DNA of 46,713 nt from a bacterium UBP2_UBA2255 (GTDB lineage: Bacteria > Edwardsbacteria > AC1 > EtOH8). Location of the stretch: NCBI GenBank assembly GCA_002347565.1, contig DDXR01000080.1, positions 21,203-67,915 of the forward strand, read 5' to 3'. The position numbers and the translations under genes are program-made. This document shows, piece after piece, positions 1 to 8,500 of this stretch. Numbering within the stretch: position 1 is the stretch's first letter; every line of letters begins with the position of its first letter. The notes below the pieces were generated by a model. The model did not search any database. It worked only from the letters and a program-made list of their open reading frames with translations, and was not told the origin of the DNA.

Positions 1-324
1 CTGAAGCTGGCAAAATGGATGCGGAGCCACATGACCTTCGCGGAACGATGCTTCTGGAATGCTGTGAAAACCGATAGGTTCTTGGGTCTGCATTTCCGTC
101 GTCAGCAGGTCATCCATGGTTTCATTGCGGACTTCTACTGCGAGGAAATAAACCTGGTGGTCGAGATAGACGGTGGTGTACACGAACAGCAAAAGGACTA
201 TGACAGACTGCGGGATTGCATCATCAACCAGCATGGCATCAAAGTCATTCGTTTTCCCAATGAGGATGTCATCAACCATGGCGAGCGAGTGATGGAGAGG
301 TTGAAGGATGAAGCCGGGGTATAA
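1..324 (+). CDS. DUF559 (Vsr-like) endonuclease-domain protein, 5' end outside the window
   Basis: The frame is open from base 1 and ends at 324; ATGs at 19 and 31 are internal candidates, but by comparison with the second copy at 28478-28870 the real start is probably upstream of the window. The protein shows the DUF559 core: MTFAE near the start, then GLHFRRQQ, the FIADFYC strand, the acidic VVEIDG motif and the QHGIKVIRF strand. These match the PD-(D/E)XK/Vsr-like nuclease fold, so DNA cleavage or nicking is the family expectation, though cellular roles of DUF559 proteins are poorly known. It is clearly paralogous to the 28478-28870 protein (more than half of aligned residues identical by eye). 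Palindromic repeats follow immediately, as they flank the second copy. Family assignment is confident; function is inference. Confidence 0.85.
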   Translation: MKLAKWMRSHMTFAERCFWNAVKTDRFLGLHFRRQQVIHGFIADFYCEEINLVVEIDGGVHEQQKDYDRLRDCIINQHGIKVIRFPNEDVINHGERVMERLKDEAGV

Positions 325-334
325 CCTCTGGTCT

Positions 335-566
335 GACCTAACCCCTGCCCCTTCCCCATATGGAAGGGGTTCTTGTTGTCCCTTCCCTTGCGGGGAAGGG
401 ATTAGGGTTAGGTCAAAAACTTCCCATGGAAAGGGATTCAAACTGTCCCTTCCCTTGTGGGGAAGGGGTTGGGGTTAGGTCAAAAACTTCCCATGGAAAG
501 GGATTCAAACTTTCCCTTCCCTTGTGGGGAAGGGATTAGGGTTAGGTCCAAAACTGTCCCATAGGA
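335..566. repeat. 67-bp palindromic tandem repeat array behind DUF559
   Basis: The marker string CCCTTCCCTTG recurs at 380, 447 and 514, an exact 67-base period. Each unit carries a hairpin of CCCTTCCC and GGGAAGGG around a 5-base loop, followed by a GGGTTAGGTC block and a short TTCC/GGAA palindrome. A partial, inverted-orientation unit opens the array: GACCTAACCCC at 335-345, then an 8-bp stem CCCCTTCC/GGAAGGGG at 348-369. The arrangement resembles REP/BIME-type intergenic elements. It fills most of the 300-base gap between the DUF559 gene and purD and contains no plausible gene. It could terminate transcription from upstream, but there is no T-run. Confidence 0.85.
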
Positions 567-587
567 AAGGGGTTTTTCTTATATGGA

Positions 588-616
588 TTGACAGGGCGCG
601 TGTTTCGTGTTATCAT
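588..616 (+). promoter_or_regulatory. Sigma-70-type promoter of purD
   Basis: The -35 box TTGACA lies at 588-593, the spacer is 17 bases and the -10 box TATCAT lies at 611-616. Only 8 bases separate the -10 box from the purD ATG at 625, so transcription should begin at or within about two bases of the start codon. No Shine-Dalgarno sequence could be contained in such a message. Confidence 0.8.
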
Positions 617-624
617 AAACCATT

Positions 625-1893
625 ATGAAAGTGCTGGTTATCGGCTCCGGCGGCCGCGAGCATGCGCTGGTCTGGAAACTGGCGCAGAGCCCGTCCGTCA
701 GAAAGATCTACTGCGCGCCCGGCAATCCCGGCATCGCCCGGCAGGCCGAGTGCGTCGACATCGCCGCCGGCGAGCTGGCGCGGCTGCGGGACTTCGCATT
801 GGCCAGCGCGGTCGATCTGACCGTGGTGGGCCCGGACGACTGCCTGGCGGCCGGTGTGGTCGACCTGTTCCGCGAAGCCGGGCTGCGCATCTTCGGGCCG
901 ACCAGGGCCGCCGCCCGGATCGAATCCTCGAAGTCGTTCGCCAAGTTGCTGATGCGGGACGCCGGCATCCCGACCGCGGCCTTCCGTACGTTCACCGATC
1001 ACGACGCCGCCAGGGCGTACGCGGTTTCGCACGAGTATCCCCTGGTGATCAAGGCCAGCGGGCTGGCGCTGGGCAAGGGTGTTGTTATTTGTCGTGACGC
1101 CGGCCAAGCCGAGCAGGCGCTGCGGGCGGCGCTGGTCGATCGGGTGTTCGGCGAGGCCGGCAGCGAGGTGATCGTCGAGGAATTCCTCGACGGCCCCGAG
1201 GTCTCGGTCCATGCGTTCTGCGATGGGAAAACAGCGAAACTGTTCCCGCCCGCCCAGGACCACAAGCGGCTCTGCGATGGCGACGACGGGCCCAACACCG
1301 GCGGCATGGGCACCTGCGCGCCGGCACCCCCGTTGACACCGCGGATGATGGAGGAGATCAGGGAAACAGTCGTCCTGCCGGCGCTGCGGGCCCTGGCCGC
1401 TCGGGGGTCACCGTTCACGGGCTGTCTGTACCCAGGGCTGATCCGTACGGGATCAGGCTTCAAGGTGCTCGAGTTCAACGCACGGTTCGGCGATCCCGAG
1501 GCCCAGAGCTACCTGCGCCTGTTGGAATCCGACCTGGCGCAGGTCCTGCTGTCATGCACCGAGGGACGGCTCGACGGGACGGCGGTGTCGTGGTCCGGCC
1601 GCTCCGCGGCTTGCGTGATCGCGGCCTCGGCCGGATACCCCGGTCCGTATCGGAAAGGACTCGAGATCGACGGCATCGAACAGGCCGAATCGCGGGAGGG
1701 GGTCGTGGTTTTTCAAGCCGGAACCGCGGCGCGCGAAGGCGCCATCGTCACCTCGGGGGGGCGGGTACTGGGCGTCACCGCAACCGGCTGCGACCTCAGG
1801 GCAGCCGTCGACGCGTGTTACGGGGCGCTGGGTTCGATCAGTTTCGACGGAATGACTTTCCGGCGGGATATCGGCGCGAGGGCGATGGCATGA
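625..1893 (+). CDS. purD: Phosphoribosylamine--glycine ligase (GARS)
   Basis: Catalyses the ATP-dependent joining of 5-phosphoribosylamine and glycine, an early step of purine synthesis, in the cytoplasm. At 422 residues it is the usual PurD length. The N-terminus MKVLVIGSGGREHAL is the family signature, PGNPGIA follows, and the ATP-grasp region contains PLVIKASGLALGKGV, the DHKRLCDGDDGPNTGGMG loop and a GLIRTGSGFKVLEFNARFGDPE motif. The start is fixed by this conserved N-terminus and by the promoter 8 bases upstream. Its TGA overlaps the ATG of the next gene (ATGA), so it heads the signalling operon that follows, an unusual pairing of a purine enzyme with c-di-GMP genes. Confidence 0.97.
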   Translation: MKVLVIGSGGREHALVWKLAQSPSVRKIYCAPGNPGIARQAECVDIAAGELARLRDFALASAVDLTVVGPDDCLAAGVVDLFREAGLRIFGPTRAAARIESSKSFAKLLMRDAGIPTAAFRTFTDHDAARAYAVSHEYPLVIKASGLALGKGVVICRDAGQAEQALRAALVDRVFGEAGSEVIVEEFLDGPEVSVHAFCDGKTAKLFPPAQDHKRLCDGDDGPNTGGMGTCAPAPPLTPRMMEEIRETVVLPALRALAARGSPFTGCLYPGLIRTGSGFKVLEFNARFGDPEAQSYLRLLESDLAQVLLSCTEGRLDGTAVSWSGRSAACVIAASAGYPGPYRKGLEIDGIEQAESREGVVVFQAGTAAREGAIVTSGGRVLGVTATGCDLRAAVDACYGALGSISFDGMTFRRDIGARAMA

Positions 1894-4800
1894 AGCGGAT
1901 GGCGGGAAAACCGGCGGCCCGGCGGCGCCAGCCCCGGCCTGCACCCGGATCGCCGGGGCGCGCCGCCGGGGAAGACCGGCTCCGGTCGTCTCGGGAACTG
2001 GCCGATGCCCGGCGCCAGCTGGAACGGGCAGGCCGGGAACTGCGGTCGGCCAGGGAGCTGATCCGGCGTCAGTTCGATGAGCTGCGCCGCCGCCAGGACC
2101 GGCTATCGGAAAGCGAGCGGCATTACCGCTGCCTGGTGGAGCAGTCGCCCATCGGGATCATCGTGCACAGCCGGGGCAGGGTGCTGTACGCCAACCCGGC
2201 GGCCTCGGCCATGGCCGGCCTCGGCGATGCTCGCAGCATGGCCGGACGCACCATCGCCGGTCTGATCCATCCCGGCGACCGCCGGCGGGCCGCCGACCGG
2301 ATGCGGAAGTCGCTGCGCGACCTCGTGCCGGCCCCGTCCGAAGGGATGCGCCTGCTGGACCGGAACGGCGCGGTCCGCCACGTCGAGGTCGTTTCATTCC
2401 CGCTGACGTTCCGCGGGAGGCCGTCGGTCCAGACGATGATCAGCGACCTGACCGGGCAGCGGGAATCGGAAGCCGAGCTGCGGCAGAGCGAAGCCAAGTA
2501 CCGCGCCCTTGCTGAGAATTCGCCCGACATGATCTTCACGATCAGCCGCCGCGGCGTGGTGGAGTACGTCAACGAGCGCGGGGCCCGGTCCCTGGGACGC
2601 CCGGCCGCGAAGATCGTCGGCCAGAAGATGGCCCAGCTGTTCCCGCCCGAAATAGCCAGGCGCCAGTGGGCTAGCCTGCGCAAGGTGTTCGCCGCCGGCC
2701 GGCCGCTGTACGTCGAGAACCGGACGCCGTTTCGCGGCGCCCTGCGCCAGCTCGACACCTGGCTGGTGCCGGTGCGCGACGGGCGGGGCGGAGTTTGCCA
2801 GGTGACAGGCATCTCGCGCGACACCACCGACCGCCGGACGGCCGAGGCCCGGCTACGGGAAAGCCAGGCGTTGTTCCAGACGCTGGCGCGGATCTCACCG
2901 GTCGGCATCTTCCGCACCGATGCCGCCGGCTCGACCACCTACGTCAATCCCCGCTGGTGCCAGATCAGCGGGCTGGCGGCCGAACGGGCCGTGGGCAGCG
3001 GCTGGCTGGCCGCCGTCCATCCCGAAGACCGCACCCGGGTGACGGACGGGTGGGCGGCGGCGGTGGCCGCGGACACCTCCGAGACGGTCGAGTACCGTTT
3101 CCAGCGCCCGGACGGATCGACGGCCTGGGTGCTGGGCCAGGCGGTGCCGGAGCGGGACGATCGTGGCGAGATCACCGGGTACGTCGGCACCATCACCGAC
3201 ATCTCCGCGCAGAAGCAGACCGAGGCGCGGCTGCGGGAATCGGAGCTGAAGCACCGCACGCTGCTCTCGGGCATGAACGAGGCGCTGATGCAGGTCGACA
3301 ACCGGGACATCGTGCAGTACGTCAACCACCAGTTCGTCTGCCTGCTGGGGTACGACCAACGAGACGTGCTCGGCAAGGTCGGACACCGGCTGCTCTTTCC
3401 GCCGGAGCAACAGCCGTTGATCCGGAAGAAAAACCGAGCCCGGCTTGCGCGGGTCGCCGACAGCTACCAGACAGTGATGCGCCGCAAGGACGGCAGCGAC
3501 ATCCGGGTCCAGATCAGCGGATCGCCGCTGATCGACGCCAACGATCAAGTCGTGGGATCGATCGGCATCATCACGGACATCTCGCAGCAGAAGCGGGCCG
3601 AGCAGGAACTGCAGGAAAGCAACCTCCGCCACCGGCTGCTCGCGAAGATCATCAACTCGTACGCCTACTCCTACCGGGTGCAACCCGACCGGACGCTGGA
3701 ACTTGAGTGGTCGATGGACTCGGAACCGGCGACCGGCTACACCGTCGCTGAGCTGAAGGAACTGGGCGGGCTCCGCCAGCTGATCCACCATGACGACCGC
3801 GACCGCCACCGGGAAGATCTGTCCCAGGTCGTGGCCGGCCACTCCGTCACCACCGAATTCCGGATCGCGGCCAAGCACGGCGGTATCGTCTGGCTGCGGT
3901 CGTACAACAGTCCGGTGTGGGACGGCGCCGGCACGTGCGTGGTGCAGATACAGGGGGCCTCCCAGAACATCACCAGCGAGAAGCGCGCCGAGGAGGCGTT
4001 GGCGGCGTCGGAGGAGAATTACCGCCAGGTCTTCGAGGGCGTGGCCGAGGGCATCTACCGGACATCGGTCGACGGCCGGGTGCTGCTGGCCAACCCGGCG
4101 CTGGTGCGGATGCTGGGCTACGGCTCGCTGGAAGAGCTGGCGGCCATCGACCTGGAGCGCGACGGCTATGTTGAGGCCGAAAGCAGGCGCCGTTTCCGCC
4201 AGCTGCTGGAGCGTGACGGCGAGGTCGCCGGCTACCAGTCCCAGTGGCGCCGCAAGGACGGGACGGTGATCACCATCAGCGAAAGCGCCCGCGTCGTCAA
4301 GGACGCCGACGGTTCCGCCAAGTATTTCGAGGGGACCGTTGAGGACATCACCGAGCATGTCAAGGCCGACCTGGCGCTGCTGGACGAGAAGAACAAGATG
4401 TCCCAGCTGTTCGAGGTCAGCCTGTCCGTGGCCCGGGCGGGCAGCATCCAGGAGCAGCTCCACCTGACGATGAGGGGCCTGGACGACCTCCGCCTGTTCC
4501 GGCGCATGGTGCTGGTGATCAAGGACAACGATGGCCGGAATGCCAGCCTGGCCCAGGTCGGGATGACGGAACAGGAGGTCGAGATGATCCGGAACGCGCC
4601 GCCGTCCTCCGAGCGTGACCGGTCCGCCATCCTCAAACCGCAATACCGGATCAGCAACTCGTACTTCATACCCCACGATGACCGCGAGGTGCGACGGCAC
4701 TTTCCCCTGCAGATCGCCGTCCGGGACCATGTGCCGGGTGAATGGGACGCCAACGACAATCTGATCGTCCCGATGGCCGTCAAGGGCAGGATGATCGGCT

Positions 4801-5504
4801 ATCTGTCGGCCGACGAGCCGGCCGATGGCAGGATCCCGACGCTCGAGACCGTGCGCCTGCTGGAGCTGTACGCCAACCAGGCCGCCATATCGGTCGAGAA
4901 CATGCGCTTGTACCAGGACCTGGAGCGTAGCTACTACGACACCCTCAAGGCGTTCGTCGCGGCCATGGAGGCCAAGGATCCCTACACCAAGGGCCATTCG
5001 GAGAACGTCCGCCGCTACGCGCTCAAGCTGGCGCGTCACCTCAATCTGCCCGACGACCGTATCCGGCTGATCGACTTCAGCTCCCTGCTGCACGACATCG
5101 GCAAGATGGGCATCAAGGAGGACATCCTTTCAAAGCCGACGGCGCTGTCGGACCGCGAATACGAGGAGGTAAAGCAGCACCCGCTGATCGGCAGCCTGAT
5201 GGTGTCGGCCATCGAGAACCTCAGCCTGACCGGGCCGATCATCAAGGCGCACCATGAGTACTACGACGGCAGCGGCTACCCGGTCGGCATCAGGGGCGAA
5301 CAGATCCCCATCGAATCGCGCATCATCTCCGTGGCCGATGCCTTCGAGGCCATGACATCGGACCGGCCATACCGCCGGGCCTTCGGTCATCGGGAAGCCC
5401 TGCAACGCCTGGAGCTGGCGTCGGGAACGCAGTTCGACCGTGAGGTCGTCAGCGCCTTCATCGAGCTGGCGCTGCGGGAGGAGGGCGGCGATGGCAGTGA
5501 ATAG
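1890..5504 (+). CDS. Six-PAS, GAF, HD-GYP signalling protein (predicted c-di-GMP phosphodiesterase)
   Basis: A 1204-residue soluble protein. A basic coiled-coil-like N-terminus (about 1-70) precedes six PAS modules starting near residues 76, 201, 325, 452, 578 and 708; most end in the typical D-I-T/S linker. A GAF domain occupies about 830-1005 and a C-terminal HD-GYP domain about 1015-1190. The HD pair is H1068-D1069 in LLHDIGKMGI, and the GYP triad is at 1129-1131 in DGSGYPVGIRGEQIP. HD-GYP enzymes hydrolyse c-di-GMP to pGpG or GMP, so that activity is predicted. The ATG at 1890 overlaps the purD stop (ATGA); the frame is open further upstream inside purD but that part is not plausible. The GAF domain shares an RISNSYF motif (from residue 920) with the next gene. 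No membrane segment is seen. Confidence 0.93.
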   Translation: MKRMAGKPAARRRQPRPAPGSPGRAAGEDRLRSSRELADARRQLERAGRELRSARELIRRQFDELRRRQDRLSESERHYRCLVEQSPIGIIVHSRGRVLYANPAASAMAGLGDARSMAGRTIAGLIHPGDRRRAADRMRKSLRDLVPAPSEGMRLLDRNGAVRHVEVVSFPLTFRGRPSVQTMISDLTGQRESEAELRQSEAKYRALAENSPDMIFTISRRGVVEYVNERGARSLGRPAAKIVGQKMAQLFPPEIARRQWASLRKVFAAGRPLYVENRTPFRGALRQLDTWLVPVRDGRGGVCQVTGISRDTTDRRTAEARLRESQALFQTLARISPVGIFRTDAAGSTTYVNPRWCQISGLAAERAVGSGWLAAVHPEDRTRVTDGWAAAVAADTSETVEYRFQRPDGSTAWVLGQAVPERDDRGEITGYVGTITDISAQKQTEARLRESELKHRTLLSGMNEALMQVDNRDIVQYVNHQFVCLLGYDQRDVLGKVGHRLLFPPEQQPLIRKKNRARLARVADSYQTVMRRKDGSDIRVQISGSPLIDANDQVVGSIGIITDISQQKRAEQELQESNLRHRLLAKIINSYAYSYRVQPDRTLELEWSMDSEPATGYTVAELKELGGLRQLIHHDDRDRHREDLSQVVAGHSVTTEFRIAAKHGGIVWLRSYNSPVWDGAGTCVVQIQGASQNITSEKRAEEALAASEENYRQVFEGVAEGIYRTSVDGRVLLANPALVRMLGYGSLEELAAIDLERDGYVEAESRRRFRQLLERDGEVAGYQSQWRRKDGTVITISESARVVKDADGSAKYFEGTVEDITEHVKADLALLDEKNKMSQLFEVSLSVARAGSIQEQLHLTMRGLDDLRLFRRMVLVIKDNDGRNASLAQVGMTEQEVEMIRNAPPSSERDRSAILKPQYRISNSYFIPHDDREVRRHFPLQIAVRDHVPGEWDANDNLIVPMAVKGRMIGYLSADEPADGRIPTLETVRLLELYANQAAISVENMRLYQDLERSYYDTLKAFVAAMEAKDPYTKGHSENVRRYALKLARHLNLPDDRIRLIDFSSLLHDIGKMGIKEDILSKPTALSDREYEEVKQHPLIGSLMVSAIENLSLTGPIIKAHHEYYDGSGYPVGIRGEQIPIESRIISVADAFEAMTSDRPYRRAFGHREALQRLELASGTQFDREVVSAFIELALREEGGDGSE

Positions 5505-8500
5505 CCGGGGTCCGCGGCGGTCACGCGCCGGGAACACAGACCTGTCCCTGTGGGCGGCCGGCGACGACGGCGAGCGGGCAGCGCAGGTGGCGGTCGACCA
5601 GACCGCGGCCCGGTTCACCTGCGGGTCGGTGGCGCTGGTCGACCTCAATCCCGGGGCCGAGCCGGTGCGGCACCATTTCGGGTTGCCGGAACGGTTCCTG
5701 AAGGCCCGCGCCGCGCTGCAGCCGGGCGCGGCGCGGCGCATCCCTTCAGGATTGAGGGTCACCCGCGCCGCAGGAGCCAGCGCCGATGCCCGCCGGCTGC
5801 TGCGGCCGTTCGGATATCTGGCCAGCATCGTTCTCCCCATCAGGGCCGATGGTCCGGGGTCGCGCCCGTCGCATCTGTTGGAGCTGTACTTCTCCAGCCC
5901 GCGCGATATCGACCAGCCGCTGCGGCGCGATCTGTCACAATGGGGACGCGACGTGGCGGCGGCGCTGGCGGCCTGCGCCCGGCAGCAGCGCCTGCTGCGC
6001 GAGAACAGAGAGCTGGCGGCCCTGGCCCGGGTCAGCGGGACGGTGGCCTCCAGCCTCGATCCGGAGCGGGTGTTCGAGGCGATCCGCACCCAGTTGGCGC
6101 AACTGGCGAATTCGCGCAACATGCTGCTGGCCTTGGCCGAGCCGGAGCGGCGGCGCTTCCGGGTCATCTTCGAGTACGAGCACGGCAAGCACGCCGCCCA
6201 ATCGTTCTTCCCAATGGACCGGGGTCTGGCGGCGGTCATCTGGAGGACCAAACGGACGATCGTCACGGGGGATTACCTGTCGGAATGCCGTCGGCGCCGG
6301 GTGCGACCCGCCGGGACACCGGCCCGGGCTTGGCTGGGAGTGCCGCTGCTCCACCGCGGCGACTGCCTGGGCGTGCTGCTGGTTTGGGAATACGCCCGCG
6401 GCGAGCGGTTTGTCCCGTCCGGGATCCGGATGATCAGGCATCTGGCCGATCAGGCGGCCGCTGCGATCGCCAACGCCCGCAACCACCAGAACGACCGGCA
6501 GCGCCTGGCGGAGATCTCCGCCATCAACAGCATCACCCGGGCGATCGCCCGGGTGATGGATCTGGACGCCCTGTGGCCGCTGCTCCACGAGCAGGTGGGA
6601 CGGCTGATGGATGCGGCGAACTTCTACGTCGCGCTGTATCATCACGACCGGCGGCTGCTGGAATTCGCCTACGACGTCCAGCAGGGGGTCCGCCGCCCCA
6701 GTGAAACCACACAGCTGCGCCGCGGGCTGACCGAGCATGTCATCAGGACCAAGCGGCCGCTGCTGATCCGGCACCGCGGCCAGAAGGTGGCGGGCAACGG
6801 ATTCGCGTCGATCGGCAAGCCGGCCCAGAGCTGGCTGGGCGTCCCCATCGCGGCCAAGGGCGCCGTCCTGGGTGTCATCGCCATCCAGCACTATCAGATT
6901 CCGGATCGGTACACTGAGCGCGACCGGGAGCTGCTGGAGACCATCGCCGGCCAGGTGGCGGTCGCGATCGAGAACGCGCGGCTCTACGGTGCGGCCCGCG
7001 TCCGCGCAGCCCAGATGTCCGCGTTCAACCGGGTGAACCAGGCCGCGGTCGCGGGATTGAACCGGGACCAGGTGCTGAAGCTGATCCTGGAGATCATCAA
7101 GGCGGAGCTGGGATACCTCAACTGCGCGGTCCTGCTGCCCGATGAATCGGGGACCGTCCTGCGAATCAGGCAGGCGTTCGGCTATCCCCGGCGGGTCCTC
7201 AGCACCATCCGTCTGAAGATCGGCCGCGACGGCATCACCGGAAGGGCGGCGTTTCTGAAGCGGACGATTTACGCGCCTGATGTGCGGAAACATCCGGGAT
7301 ACATCCGGGCCTCGGCCCAGTGCCGGTCGGAGCTGGCGATCCCGCTGCTGGCCTCGGGGGCGATCGTCGGCGTGCTGGACATCGAAAGCGACCGCGTCGA
7401 CGGATTTCACCGGGATGACATCCGGTTGCTGGAGAATTTCGCCCGACAGGCGTCACAGGTGATCGAAAAGGTCAACCTGGAGGGGCTGACCCGGCGGCGG
7501 ATCAGCGAGCTTTCGACGCTGTTCGATATTTTCCAGAGCATCACCTATAGCGCCGATTACGCTTCGCTGGCGGAGCAGATCGCCGGCAAAATAGCCCAGG
7601 CGCTCGGTTCCAGGAAGTGCTTGATCGCGCTGTACGACCAGGCGGGCCAGCGCATCTCGGGCCTCACCTATGTATCGTCCGCGCCTCTGTCGCCCCGCCA
7701 GAGGAAGCTGTATGGCTCAGCCGCCGCCATGGCGTCGCAGTTCCGTTTCAGCCTGCGCCAGGGGGGCATCGCCGCCAGGGTCATCCGCTCGGATGCGCCC
7801 TACTGCACCAACGACGCCAGGCACGACCGCTACATCCTGAAACAGCAGGCGCGGGCGTTCGACATCGCCAAGCTGATGGTCGTGCCGATGTCCTCGCGGG
7901 GCAAGGTGCTGGGCCTGCTGTACGCCGCGGACCCCGCCGACGGGCGGGATTACGGTGAGGAAGACATGCGCCTGGGAAAGGCGCTGGCGGGCCAGGCGGC
8001 GCTGATCATCGACAACGCGCGCCTGTACCACGAGATGGGACAGGGGCTGAAGCAGGTCACCACCCTCTACCAGATGAGCCAGGCGATCACCCAGGCAACG
8101 TCCCTGGGCGAGGTGCTGGCGCTGGCGATCCGCGTGGTCGGGCAGCTGGTCCCCGCCGATTACCTGTCGATCATGCTGTGGGACCGGCCGGGCGGGTCGC
8201 TGGTGATCAAGGCGTCGCACGGACTGGATGAGGCGACAGTCCGGGACGCCGTCTTCCGGCCAGGCCAGGGCCTGGCCGGCTGGGTGGCGCAGCACGGCCA
8301 GCCGGTGATCAGCGACGACGTCCGCAGCGACCCGCGTTTCAGGTCCATCGGGCAGTCGGAGCGCATCGGTCCAGCCATCTCCGTTCCGCTGCTGTCGGGG
8401 GAGACCGTGCTGGGCGTGCTCAATCTGGACAGCCGGCCCGGCACGGGACGGGCGTTCACCCAGGAGCACCTGCAGCTGGCGGCGACCCTGGGCGGGACCA

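Noticed and set aside
335..566. Regularly spaced repeats suggesting a CRISPR array
   Set aside because: The whole 67-base unit is repeated, including what would be the spacer, so there are no unique spacers. No cas genes are present.
2895..5093. A 732-codon minus-strand frame across the HD-GYP gene
   Set aside because: Pure antisense of the PAS/HD-GYP coding sequence, with no recognisable motif or ribosome-binding site.
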